From NCBI RefSeq assembly GCF_030056575.1, contig NZ_JASHHX010000022.1, forward strand, positions 1-64,000: 64,000 nt of DNA, given 5' to 3'. The stretch's first letter is position 1; every line of letters begins with the position of its first letter. The notes below the pieces were generated by a model. The model was given only the letters and a program-made list of their open reading frames with translations. It was not told the DNA's origin and did no database searches. Below are positions 46,563 through 55,920 of the stretch, in pieces. The position numbers were made by a program, and so were the translations under genes. Source of the DNA: Rhodoblastus sp. 17X3 (GTDB lineage Bacteria > Pseudomonadota > Alphaproteobacteria > Rhizobiales > Beijerinckiaceae).

Positions 46563-49339
46563 ACTCGGACGCGGCATCGCCGGTCGTCCGCCTGCTTCAC
46601 TTGCGCCACGACTATGGCCGGACGCGCGCGCTCGATGGTCTCACGCTCGATATTCCCTCGGGCTGCATGGTCGGCCTCGTCGGGCCGGACGGCGTTGGCA
46701 AATCGACCCTGCTCGGGCTGATCGCCGGCGCCAAGGCGCTGCGGGACGGTGGAATCGAGGTGCTCGGCGGCGATATCGGCGACGCGCGGTTCCGGGACGA
46801 GACCTGCCATCGCATCGCCTACATGCCTCAGGGGCTGGGCAAGAACCTTTATCCCGACCTGACTGTCGCGGAAAACATCCGCTTCTTTTCGCGCCTTTAC
46901 GGGCAGGGCCGCGCCGAGGGCATGGCGCGGGCGGCGCAACTGATGCGCGACGTCGGCCTCGCATCCTTCGCGGGCCGTCCGGCGAACAAACTGTCCGGCG
47001 GCATGAAGCAGAAGCTCGGCCTGTGCTGCGCCCTGATCCACGATCCCGAACTGCTCATCCTCGACGAGCCGACCACCGGCGTCGATCCGCTGTCGCGGCG
47101 GCAGTTCTGGGATCTCGTGGACCGCATGCGCCAGACCGCGCAAGCGGTTGGCGAAGGCCAGAGCGGCGCGCAAAAAATGAGCGTCATCGTCGCCACCGCC
47201 TATATGGAGGAGGCCGAGCGTTTTGATTTTCTCATCGTGCTCAACGCCGGCAAAATTCTCGCCACCGGCGCGCCCGCCGCGATCAAGGCGCAGACCGGCG
47301 CGGCGAGCATCGAGGACGCCTTCATCGCCCTGCTGCCGCAAGAGGAGCGGGGCAGGGCGAGCAAGCTGGTCATTCCGCCGCGCGGCGACGACGGCGACGG
47401 GCCGGTGATCTCCGCGCGGGGGTTGACCCGCCGCTTTGGCGATTTCACCGCCGTCGACCATGTCGATCTCGACATCGAACGCGGCGAGATCTTCGGCTTT
47501 CTCGGCTCCAATGGCTGCGGCAAGTCCACGACCATGAAAATGCTCACTGGCCTGCTGCCGGCGAGCGAGGGCAGCGCGCGGCTGTTTGGCCAGACCATGG
47601 AGGCCGGCGGCATGGAATCGCGCCGCCGCGTCGGCTACATGTCGCAGAGTTTCTCGCTTTATTCCGAATTGACCGTGCAGCAGAACCTCGACCTGCATGC
47701 GAGGCTGTTCCAGTTGCCGCGCGAGGAAGCCCGCGCGCGGATTGAGGATCTGGTTGCGCGGTTCGGGCTCGAAGGCCATCGCTATGCGCTCGCCGCCGAC
47801 CTGCCGCTCGGCATCAGACAGCGCCTCGCCCTCGCCGTGGCGCTGGTTCATCGGCCCGAACTGCTGATCCTTGACGAGCCGACTTCGGGCGTCGATCCTC
47901 TGGCGCGCGACGAATTCTGGCGGCTGCTGATCGAACAATCGCGCGCGCATGGCGTCACGATTTTCATCTCCACCCATTTCATGAACGAGGCGGCGCGCTG
48001 CGACCGCATTTCGCTGATGGATTCCGGGCGCGTTCTCGCGACCGGGACGCCGGCTGAACTCGTCAAAGCCAAGGACGCCGCCAATCTCGAAGACGCCTTC
48101 ATCGCTTATCTGGAGGAGGCCGGCGCAGGGCGGGGGAACACGGTCGCGCCGGAAGAGACGGTATTCCCGCCATCGCCCGAAGGCGCGCGGAAGACGCCGT
48201 GGTTCAGCTTCCGGCGCATGATGGCCTATACGATCCGCGAAATTCTGGAGCTGTCGCGGGATCCAATCCGCCTCGGCTACGCCTTGTTCGGTCCCGCCTT
48301 GCTTTTGCTCGTGCTGGGGTTCGGCATCACGACGGATGTCGACTCGCTGACCTATGCGGTGCTCGACCGCGACAATTCTTTCCTCAGCCGGGCCTACGCC
48401 AGCGAAATCCGCGGTTCAGCCTATTTCCTGGAGCAATCGCCGATCCGCGACGCCGAGGATTTGCGCGCGCGCCTGAAAAGTGGCGCCGTAAGCGCGACCG
48501 TCGAAATCCCGCCCGGTTTCGGCCGCGACATCAAGCGGGGCCGCCCGACCGAGGTTTCCGTCTGGATCGATGGCGCCATGCCGTTCCGCGCCGAGACCAT
48601 TCACGGCTATCTCGCGGGCGTGCATCAGCAATTCCTGGCCGATCCCGCCATTCGCGGCATGGGCGCAGGCTCGGGCTCCGGCGCGCAGGCCCTGCCGGCC
48701 TCCATCGAGACGCGCTTCCGCTACAATCAGGATTTCGACTCGATCTATTCCATGGTTCCGGGCGCCATTGCGCTGCAGCTCGCCTTGATCCCGGCCATTC
48801 TGATGGCGCTGGCCATCGTGCGCGAGAAGGAGCTGGGCTCGATCACCAATCTCTATGTGACGCCCGTGTCCCGGCTTGAGTTCCTGCTCGGCAAGCAGCT
48901 TCCCTATATCGCGCTGGCCTTCATCGATTTCCTCGTGATGTTCCTGATGGCGATTACGATCTTCAAGGTTCCGCTCAAGGGCGGCTTCGGGATTCTCGCG
49001 CTCGGGGCGCTGGCCTATGTCGCGGCGACGACCGCCTATGGCATGGTGGTTTCGGCCTTCACACGCACCCAGATCGCGGCTCTGTTCGGCACGGTCATTC
49101 TCACGATCTTGCCCGCGAGCATGTTTTCCGGCCTGAGTACGCCGGCCTCGTCCGTGACCGGCTTCGGACGGGTGATGGGAGAATTCTTCCCGATGACCTA
49201 TTTCCTGCCGATTTCGGTCGGCGCTTTCACCAAGGGCCTCGGCTTCGCCGACCTGTCGCATTACCTCGCCCTTCTGTCGCTGTTCGCTCCGGCGCTCATC
49301 CTGATCAGCCTCCTGCTGCTGCGAAAACAGGAGAAATGA
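46559..49339 (+). CDS. ABC transporter fusion: two ATPase domains plus permease
   Basis: A 926-residue protein fusing two nucleotide-binding domains and an ABC-2 permease, as in RbbA/YhiH-type exporters. NBD1 (about 5-260): Walker A G-P-D-G-V-G-K-S-T, L-S-G-G-M-K signature. NBD2 (about 285-525): G-S-N-G-C-G-K-S-T; its signature reads L-P-L-G-I-R-Q-R in place of LSGGxxQR, a deviation. The membrane part (about 555-925) has a large extracytoplasmic loop then five or six helices. It works with the HlyD adaptor and the second permease. Confidence 0.9.
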   Translation: MNSDAASPVVRLLHLRHDYGRTRALDGLTLDIPSGCMVGLVGPDGVGKSTLLGLIAGAKALRDGGIEVLGGDIGDARFRDETCHRIAYMPQGLGKNLYPDLTVAENIRFFSRLYGQGRAEGMARAAQLMRDVGLASFAGRPANKLSGGMKQKLGLCCALIHDPELLILDEPTTGVDPLSRRQFWDLVDRMRQTAQAVGEGQSGAQKMSVIVATAYMEEAERFDFLIVLNAGKILATGAPAAIKAQTGAASIEDAFIALLPQEERGRASKLVIPPRGDDGDGPVISARGLTRRFGDFTAVDHVDLDIERGEIFGFLGSNGCGKSTTMKMLTGLLPASEGSARLFGQTMEAGGMESRRRVGYMSQSFSLYSELTVQQNLDLHARLFQLPREEARARIEDLVARFGLEGHRYALAADLPLGIRQRLALAVALVHRPELLILDEPTSGVDPLARDEFWRLLIEQSRAHGVTIFISTHFMNEAARCDRISLMDSGRVLATGTPAELVKAKDAANLEDAFIAYLEEAGAGRGNTVAPEETVFPPSPEGARKTPWFSFRRMMAYTIREILELSRDPIRLGYALFGPALLLLVLGFGITTDVDSLTYAVLDRDNSFLSRAYASEIRGSAYFLEQSPIRDAEDLRARLKSGAVSATVEIPPGFGRDIKRGRPTEVSVWIDGAMPFRAETIHGYLAGVHQQFLADPAIRGMGAGSGSGAQALPASIETRFRYNQDFDSIYSMVPGAIALQLALIPAILMALAIVREKELGSITNLYVTPVSRLEFLLGKQLPYIALAFIDFLVMFLMAITIFKVPLKGGFGILALGALAYVAATTAYGMVVSAFTRTQIAALFGTVILTILPASMFSGLSTPASSVTGFGRVMGEFFPMTYFLPISVGAFTKGLGFADLSHYLALLSLFAPALILISLLLLRKQEK

Positions 49340-50463
49340 TGCAGACGCTTCGCAACATCTACTGGCTGGGGACCAAGGAGCTGCGCAGCTTCTTCCGCGA
49401 CTGGGTGCTGCTCGGGCTGGTGATCTATTCCTTCTCGCTGGCGATCGTCGCGCAGGCGCAGAGCAATGCGCAGGAGCTGCATAACGCCTCGCTCGCCGTG
49501 GTGGACGAAGACCATTCCGAACTCTCGGGCCGTCTCGCACGGGCTTTCCTGCCGCCCTATTTCCTTCCCGCCGTCCCGGTTGCGCAAGGCGATGTCGACC
49601 GCCTGATGAACACGGGCGCCTATACCTTCATCCTCGACATCCCGCCCAATTTTCAGCGTGACCTGCTGGCGGGGCGCCGGCCGGTGCTGCAATTCAATGT
49701 CGACGCCACGGCCATGATGCAGGCGGGCATCGGCTCAGGCTATGCGCAGCAGATTCTGGCCGACGAGATCGCCAAATTCCTGACCCGGCAGGACCAGCCA
49801 TCGCCGGTCCTCGTCGGCCAGGCGGTGCGGATCGCATTCAACCCCAATCTGGTCACGGCCTGGTTCACCAGCGTCATGGGAATCATCGGCTCCATCACCA
49901 TGCTGTCGATCATTCTCGCCGGCGCGGCGGTGGTGCGCGAACGCGAGCATGGCACGGTCGAGCATCTGCTGGTGATGCCGGTGACGCCCTTCGAGATCGC
50001 CATGGCCAAGATCTGGGCCAACAGCCTGATCATCGCCGGCGCGGTCTGGCTGTCGCTGGTTTTCGTGGTTCAACGCCTGCTCGCGATACCGATCGAAGGT
50101 TCGATCCCGCTTTTCATGTGCGGCGTGGCGATCTATCTGTTCTTCGCCACGTCGATCGGCATTTTCCTTGCGACCATCGCCCGGACCATGCCGCAGCTTG
50201 GGCTGATTTACCTGCTGGTCGCGGTGCCGCTGAACCTGCTCTCGGGCGGCAACACCCCGCTCGAATCCATGCCGCCCTTTCTGCGTACGCTGATGCAGGC
50301 CTCGCCTTCGACCCATTTCGTCGCCATCGCCCAGGCGATCCTTTATCGCGGCGCGGGATTCGACATTGTGTGGCCGCGCTTCGTCGCGATGGCCGCGATC
50401 GGCGCCATCTTTCTGGCTCTGGCCCTATGGCGTTTCCGGAGCGTGTCCACGCAATCAGCCTGA
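49336..50463 (+). CDS. ABC-2 type transporter permease
   Basis: A 375-residue permease of the YhhJ type with one N-terminal helix (about 26-44), an extracytoplasmic domain, and about five C-terminal helices; the V-R-E-R-E-H-G-T-V-E-H-L motif is conserved in ABC-2 permeases. It pairs with the membrane half of the fusion protein and overlaps it by 4 bases. Substrate unknown; the overall layout suggests drug, bile-salt-like or lipid export. Confidence 0.9.
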   Translation: MMQTLRNIYWLGTKELRSFFRDWVLLGLVIYSFSLAIVAQAQSNAQELHNASLAVVDEDHSELSGRLARAFLPPYFLPAVPVAQGDVDRLMNTGAYTFILDIPPNFQRDLLAGRRPVLQFNVDATAMMQAGIGSGYAQQILADEIAKFLTRQDQPSPVLVGQAVRIAFNPNLVTAWFTSVMGIIGSITMLSIILAGAAVVREREHGTVEHLLVMPVTPFEIAMAKIWANSLIIAGAVWLSLVFVVQRLLAIPIEGSIPLFMCGVAIYLFFATSIGIFLATIARTMPQLGLIYLLVAVPLNLLSGGNTPLESMPPFLRTLMQASPSTHFVAIAQAILYRGAGFDIVWPRFVAMAAIGAIFLALALWRFRSVSTQSA

Positions 50464-50517
50464 AAATACTGGCCTGAAACTTGCTTAAATTTGAGGCAGA
50501 ACTTTCGGGGAACCATG

Positions 50518-50748
50518 ATGCCGCTCTATTCCTTCCATTGCGCCGAATGTGAACAGGATTCCGAACTTCTGATGGGCTTCAACGACGCCGCCGTCTGTCC
50601 GGCCTGCGGAAGCCAGAAAATGGAGCGCCTCGCCTCGCGCGTCGCGCCGGATTTCAAGCTGAAGGCCAAAGCCAAGATTTGGCGCGCCCAGGCGGAGCGG
50701 GAAGGCCATATGAGCAATTTCAGCAAGGAAGAACGCAAGGTCAAATAG
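50518..50748 (+). CDS. FmdB-like zinc-ribbon protein
   Basis: A 76-residue small protein with C8/C11 (F-H-C-A-E-C) and a later C-P-A-C-G pair, the pattern of FmdB/CxxC-CxxC zinc-ribbon regulators whose N-terminus reads M-P-x-Y. A Lys-rich tail follows. ATG 50518 gives the family start; ATG 50515 adjoining it is equally possible. A GGGG lies upstream. Function in the cell is unknown. Confidence 0.75.
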   Translation: MPLYSFHCAECEQDSELLMGFNDAAVCPACGSQKMERLASRVAPDFKLKAKAKIWRAQAEREGHMSNFSKEERKVK

Positions 50749-50831
50749 CGGCCGAGACGTATGGCTTCAAACGCATTTGTCACGAAAAGGTCACGGCCTC
50801 CGGTCTAACCAATCGGAAATTGGAGGCCGCG

Positions 50832-52658
50832 ATGCGCTGTTTTTCCGCTCTTTTTCTGACGCTTGCCCTGACCGCCCAGGCGGCGGCGCAGCAGAGGCCG
50901 CATAATGTCGTGCTGTTTGTCGCCGACGGCCTGCGGCCCGGCATGGTCAACGAGCAGACCGCCCCGGCCATGACCGCCCTGATGCGCAAGGGCGTGACCT
51001 TCGCCAACAGCCATTCGGTCTTCCCGACCTTCACCACGCCCAATGCCGCCAGCTTGGCCACCGGCCATTTCCCCGGCGACCATGGCGATTTTTCCAATAC
51101 GATCTATACCGGCTTTCCCGTTCCCGGCGCGGGCGACAGCGTGACGCCCTTCCTTGAAAACGACCCCGTGCTCGGCGACGTGGACGAGCATTTCGCGGGC
51201 GATTACCTGAACGAGGAAACCATTTTGCGCGCGGCGCGCGCAAAGGGCTATTCGACCGCGACCATCGGCAAGCTCGGCCCGGCGCTCATCATGGACCACC
51301 TCGCCAACCGGCGTGACAAGAGCGTCGTTCCGGATGCCATCGTGGTGGACGATAGCACCGGCTCGCCGGCCGGCGTCGCTCTCTCCGACGAGGTCAAGGC
51401 GCGGATCGCCGCCGTGGGCCTGCCCGACAAGGCGCCGGGGCGCGGCCCCAACAAGAGCGCGGGTTCGGCGACAGAGCCGGGGACCTTGTCCGCCAATGTC
51501 GAGCAGCAGGATTATTTCGTCAAAGTCGCGACCAAGGCGGCGCTGCCTTTGTTCAGGGAGCGCGGCAAACCCTTCGTGCTGGTCTATTGGTCGCGCGATC
51601 CCGATGGCACGCAGCATAATCAGGGCGACAGCCTGCTGCGCCTTATTCCCGGCATCAATGGTCCGACCTCGCTCGCGGCGATCCGCAACGCCGAAAATAA
51701 TCTCGCCGCCTTGCTCGACGCGCTCAAGGCCGAGGGGCTGGATGGGGACACGGATGTGATCCTGACTTCGGACCACGGGTTCTCGACCATTTCCAAGGAA
51801 AGCGCGACGAGCTGGGCGGCGGCGCAGAGCTATCCCAACGTCCCGGCGCGGCTGTTGCCGCCGGGCTTCCTCGCGGTCGATATCGCCCATGGCCTCGGCC
51901 TGCCTCTGTTTGATCCGGATGGCAAGAACGCCCTTGTCGCGCCGGGCGCTTTTCCCAGCCGCGCCAATGGGCTGATCGGGCTTGATCCGGCGCAGCCCGA
52001 CGTGGTGGTGACGGCCAATGGCGGCTCGGACCTCGTCTATCTGCCAAAAAAGGATCCCGCTCTGGCGCGCAAAGTCGTCGAGATTCTCTCGGCGCAGGAT
52101 TATGTCAGCGGGCTTTTCGTGGATGACGATCTCGGCGACATTCCGGGGACGCTGCCTTTGAGCGCAATTGCGCTGAAAGGGACAGCGGTGACGCCTTTCC
52201 CGGCGATCGCAGTGAATTTCCGCAGTTTCTCGCTCGGCTGCGACGACTCGACCACCTGCGGGGTCTCGGTCGGCGACACCGCTTTGCAACAGGGGCAGGG
52301 CATGCATGGTAGCTTTTCGCGCGCCGACACCCGCAACATCATGGCGGCGGCCGGACCCAGCTTCAAGGAAGGCTTCGTCGATCCCGCGCCGGCGAGCAAT
52401 GCCGATATTGGCAAGACCGTCGCGCGCCTGCTCGATCTCGACATGAAGGATCGCGGCAAGCTGGTCGGGCGTGCGCTGGCCGAAGCCATGCCCAACGGGG
52501 CCATGCCGGAGTGGAAGAGGGAAACGCGCCGCTCCGCGCCGGACGCGCTCGGCCATGTGACCGAATTGCGCTTCCAGACGTCGGGCGACACGCTCTATTT
52601 CGATGTCGCGGGCTATCCGGGGCGCACGCTTGGATTGCCGGCGGACGAGGGCAGGTAA
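50832..52658 (+). CDS. Secreted alkaline phosphatase-superfamily phosphodiesterase
   Basis: A 608-residue protein with a signal peptide ending A-Q-A-A-A-Q (about 1-20). The type I phosphodiesterase/nucleotide pyrophosphatase fold is visible: V-A-D-G-L-R-P metal Asp, F-T-T-P-N-A-A-S-L-A-T-G-H nucleophile Thr region, D-P-D-G-T-Q-H, and T-S-D-H-G-F-S-T. It would cleave phosphodiesters in the periplasm; the exact substrate is unclear. The gene ends 10 bases before the convergent EF-G-like gene. Confidence 0.87.
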   Translation: MRCFSALFLTLALTAQAAAQQRPHNVVLFVADGLRPGMVNEQTAPAMTALMRKGVTFANSHSVFPTFTTPNAASLATGHFPGDHGDFSNTIYTGFPVPGAGDSVTPFLENDPVLGDVDEHFAGDYLNEETILRAARAKGYSTATIGKLGPALIMDHLANRRDKSVVPDAIVVDDSTGSPAGVALSDEVKARIAAVGLPDKAPGRGPNKSAGSATEPGTLSANVEQQDYFVKVATKAALPLFRERGKPFVLVYWSRDPDGTQHNQGDSLLRLIPGINGPTSLAAIRNAENNLAALLDALKAEGLDGDTDVILTSDHGFSTISKESATSWAAAQSYPNVPARLLPPGFLAVDIAHGLGLPLFDPDGKNALVAPGAFPSRANGLIGLDPAQPDVVVTANGGSDLVYLPKKDPALARKVVEILSAQDYVSGLFVDDDLGDIPGTLPLSAIALKGTAVTPFPAIAVNFRSFSLGCDDSTTCGVSVGDTALQQGQGMHGSFSRADTRNIMAAAGPSFKEGFVDPAPASNADIGKTVARLLDLDMKDRGKLVGRALAEAMPNGAMPEWKRETRRSAPDALGHVTELRFQTSGDTLYFDVAGYPGRTLGLPADEGR

Positions 52659-52668
52659 GAGCCCCGAC

Positions 52669-54741
52669 TCAGTGCGCCGGGGCCTTGGTCCCGTTGTGAT
52701 GGGCGACGATGGCGTCGGCGGGTTTTCCGACGATTTCGGCGAGATGGTCGAATTTCTGGGTGAAGAAGCCGACGCCCGCCGTCGCGGAGCGCAGCTCCAC
52801 GATCAGGCCGTCCATTTCCGCCTCGGGAATCAGGGCGTTGAGCACGTCCCAGCCTTCCCAACCGGGACGTCCGTCATAGCCGAGAATCTGGCCGCGACGG
52901 CTGGTCGTGATCGCGGTGATGCGGGACAGTGCCTCGCTCGGCGCGGTGATCTCGACATTGAGGATCGGCTCCAGCAGAACCGGATTGGCCTTGGCCAGAG
53001 CCTCGGACACGCCGATGCGCGCCGCCGTGCGGAACGCCATGTCCGAGGAATCGACGGAATGATAGGAACCGTCCGTCAGGGTGACGGCGACGTCCACCAC
53101 CGGGAAGCCCAGCGGGCCCTTTTCCAGCGCGTCCTGGCAGCCTTCCTCGATGGCGCCGAAATAGTTCCTCGGCACGGCGCCGCCATGGACGGTTTCGCCG
53201 AAGGCGAAGCCTTCGCCACGGGGCAGGGGCGCGACATCCAGCGCCACATCGCCGAACTGGCCATGGCCGCCGGATTGCTTCTTGTGGCGGCCGCGCACGG
53301 AGACGCCGTGGCGGATCGTCTCGCGATAGCCGACGACCGGCTTGTGGGTCTCGACCGTCACGCCGAAGCGCGCGGCGAGCCGCTCCAGCGCGACGCGCAA
53401 ATGCATCTCGCCCTGGCCATAAAGCTTGAGTTCGCCCGCTTCCTGGTCGTGCACGAAGATCAGCGAAGGATCTTCGTCGTTCAGCTTGGCCAAAGCCGCC
53501 GCGAGGCGCACTTCGTCCTTGCGATCCTTCACCGCCAGCGCGACGGCGTGGGTCGGCTGCGGCGGCGCCACCGCGTTGACGGCGGCGGCGGGGGCGCCGT
53601 TCCTGGTATCGACGAAACTGTCGCCCGTCGCGACATGGTCGAGACGGCCGAAGGCGGCGCAATCGCCCTCTTCGATCTTGCCCTGCTTGGAGCTGGCCAG
53701 CCCCATCAGGCGCGACAGGCCGGAGATGCGGTCCTCGCCCTTGGCGCTCCGCACCACACTGCCGTCGTTGAACGAGCCGCGCAATACGCGGGCGAAGCTG
53801 AGCTTGCCGCCATGGGCCGTGTGGATGGTTTTGACGACATGGGCGAGGGCAGGGCCTTCGTCGTCGATGCCGAGGCGAGCGCGAAGTCTGGCGATTCCAG
53901 GCGATTCGTGACGCAGAGCCTTCAGCAGGCGGGTGACGCCGTGGCCGGCTTCCGCTGAGCCGATCAGCACCGGGGCGACAAGGCCCTCGCGCAGGTCGCG
54001 GGTGAGGTCGTCGAAAATCTGGTCGCGGGGCGGCTCGATGTCGGCGATCAATTCTTCCATCAGGGCGTCGTCATAATCGGCCAGGCGCTCCAGCATGGTA
54101 TAGCGGGCTTCCTTCTCGCGCGGCATTTCGCCGGCAGGCACGTCCACGACTTCGGAGGGTGCGTGTTCGCGATAGACGAATGCGCGCTCCAGCGCGAGAT
54201 CGATGAAGCCGGTGACGATGCCGTTCTGCCAGAGCGGAATCTGGCGCAGCAGCAGCGGCGTGCGCGAGGTTGGCTGCAGCATCGCCAGAGTCTCGCGGAT
54301 GCGCATCGAGGCCTGGTCGATCTTGTTGAGGAAGAGAATGCGCGGGGTTCCGAGATCCTCCAGTTCGCGCAGGATCACGCGCAGCGCCGGCAGCTTGCGC
54401 TCGTCCGCCTCGCAGACGACGATGGCGGCGTCGCAGAGCGGCAGGATATTGCGCGCCTCATGGGCGAATTCGATCGAGCCGGGCAGGTCGACGAAGGTCA
54501 GCCGGTCGCCCAGATAATCGACCGAGGCGATATTGGCCTCCACACTCGCAGCATGGGCGCGGGCCTCGGCGCTGCTGTCCCCGACGGAGGAGCCGTCGCG
54601 CACAGAGCCTTGCCGCGACAGGGCGCCGGCGCGGGCGAGGAGACATTCGAGCAGGGTCGTCTTGCCGCTCTGGAAGGGACCGACGACGGCAATCAGTCGC
54701 GGCCCGCTCACACGTTTGTCGACGTTCCGGGATTCGCTCAT
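52669..54741 (-). CDS. Elongation factor G-like GTPase
   Basis: A 690-residue EF-G-like protein (not fusA). G1 is G-P-F-Q-S-G-K-T (21-28), G4 N-K-I-D (139-142). G3 reads D-L-P-G-S (85-89) where EF-G has D-T-P-G-H, so the His that activates water is Ser. EF-G domains II-V follow, with H-K-K-Q-S-G-G-H-G-Q-F-G near 480. These paralogues occur widely in alphaproteobacteria; their role is unsettled. ATG 54741 follows AAGGAA; an upstream ATG (54798) lacks support. Confidence 0.86.
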   Translation of the reverse strand: MSESRNVDKRVSGPRLIAVVGPFQSGKTTLLECLLARAGALSRQGSVRDGSSVGDSSAEARAHAASVEANIASVDYLGDRLTFVDLPGSIEFAHEARNILPLCDAAIVVCEADERKLPALRVILRELEDLGTPRILFLNKIDQASMRIRETLAMLQPTSRTPLLLRQIPLWQNGIVTGFIDLALERAFVYREHAPSEVVDVPAGEMPREKEARYTMLERLADYDDALMEELIADIEPPRDQIFDDLTRDLREGLVAPVLIGSAEAGHGVTRLLKALRHESPGIARLRARLGIDDEGPALAHVVKTIHTAHGGKLSFARVLRGSFNDGSVVRSAKGEDRISGLSRLMGLASSKQGKIEEGDCAAFGRLDHVATGDSFVDTRNGAPAAAVNAVAPPQPTHAVALAVKDRKDEVRLAAALAKLNDEDPSLIFVHDQEAGELKLYGQGEMHLRVALERLAARFGVTVETHKPVVGYRETIRHGVSVRGRHKKQSGGHGQFGDVALDVAPLPRGEGFAFGETVHGGAVPRNYFGAIEEGCQDALEKGPLGFPVVDVAVTLTDGSYHSVDSSDMAFRTAARIGVSEALAKANPVLLEPILNVEITAPSEALSRITAITTSRRGQILGYDGRPGWEGWDVLNALIPEAEMDGLIVELRSATAGVGFFTQKFDHLAEIVGKPADAIVAHHNGTKAPAH

Positions 54742-54892
54742 TTTTCGTTCCTTCCCCCACGCGGGCCAGCCGGGGCCGGCGTGTCGCAAATATTTCATGC
54801 GCTGCCGGAAAAGCCAATGATTTTGCCGCGACAGATCGGCGCAAGCTTGGCCTTACGCGAGAAAAAACTTCTATGGATATAAAAAATATCAA

Positions 54893-54921
54893 TTGACCTA
54901 ATAGGTAGAAATTACATACCT
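54893..54921 (+). promoter_or_regulatory. Possible promoter and inverted repeat before the TauE/SafE gene
   Basis: TTGACC (54893-54898) lies 17 bp before ATACCT (54916-54921), a weak -10. AGGTA (54903-54907) and TACCT (54917-54921) form an inverted repeat across it. The interval is AT-rich. Confidence 0.3.
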
Positions 54922-54948
54922 GCTTTATAAAGCGGCGGCGAGCGTGTG

Positions 54949-55737
54949 ATGCAGATCGATCATTTCATCCATTTTCCCTATACGTTTGCAGGCCTCGCGG
55001 TCGGCGCGCTGGTCGGCCTGACGGGCGTTGGCGGCGGTTCGCTGATGACGCCGCTGCTGGTCCTGCTGTTCGGCGTCCATCCCGCGACGGCCGTGGGAAC
55101 GGACCTGCTTTACGCCGGACTCACCAAATTTACCGGCACTGCCGTTCATCACCGCAACGGCTCGATCGAATGGGCCGTCATGCGGCGCCTCGCTGCGGGG
55201 AGCGCGCCGGCCGCGCTGGCGACGCTGGCGCTGCTCGCCCACTGGGGCGTGCAATCGCAGCGCTCGGGCTCGGCGATCTCCGTCATCCTCGGCTATGCGC
55301 TGCTGTTGACGTCAACGGTGCTGCTGTTCCGTCCCTGGCTCGTGGAAAAGACCCGGCCGGCTTTCGCCAGATTGTCCGACCGGCATATCGCGGCGCTGAC
55401 AATCGTCCTTGGCGCTGCGCTGGGCGTGATGGTTACGCTTTCATCTGTCGGCGCCGGCGCCATTGGCGTAACGGTCTTGCTGATGCTCTATCCGAATATG
55501 TCGACCTTGCGCATCGTGGGGACGGACATCGCCCATGCCGTGCCGCTGACGCTAATCGCCGGCGCCGGGCACTGGGCCATCGGTTCGGTCGATTGGCCGA
55601 TGCTGGTCTCTCTGCTGCTGGGGTCGATCCCGGGCATCATGATCGCCAGCCATTTTGCGACCCGCGTTCCCGACCGCGCCCTGCGCGCGTTGCTGGCCGT
55701 CGCGTTGGCGCTTGTCGGCGCCAAGCTCGCCTTCTGA
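54949..55737 (+). CDS. TauE/SafE-family anion permease
   Basis: A 262-residue membrane protein with about eight helices in two halves. The G-L-T-G-V-G-G-G-S-L-M-T-P and V-G-A-G-A-I-G-V-T-V segments are the paired family motifs. Members export or import sulfite, sulfoacetate or related anions. ATG 54949 is used; GTG 54946 adjoins it. The upstream 200 bp is AT-rich and carries a possible promoter. Confidence 0.87.
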   Translation: MQIDHFIHFPYTFAGLAVGALVGLTGVGGGSLMTPLLVLLFGVHPATAVGTDLLYAGLTKFTGTAVHHRNGSIEWAVMRRLAAGSAPAALATLALLAHWGVQSQRSGSAISVILGYALLLTSTVLLFRPWLVEKTRPAFARLSDRHIAALTIVLGAALGVMVTLSSVGAGAIGVTVLLMLYPNMSTLRIVGTDIAHAVPLTLIAGAGHWAIGSVDWPMLVSLLLGSIPGIMIASHFATRVPDRALRALLAVALALVGAKLAF

Positions 55738-55920
55738 ACCTTGATAGCACTATGATTTATTATAACATCCGTCGCTGCAAGGCGAAACGATCGGCGCGGT
55801 GCGATAATTAGATGTTTTCTAAACTGACACAATTGGATTGGGCGAAAGGTCGCTGCCGTCTACACGCTAATGTCAAGGTCTCCGTGTAGAATTCCACGGC
55901 GCGAATCATTGGGGGCGTTA

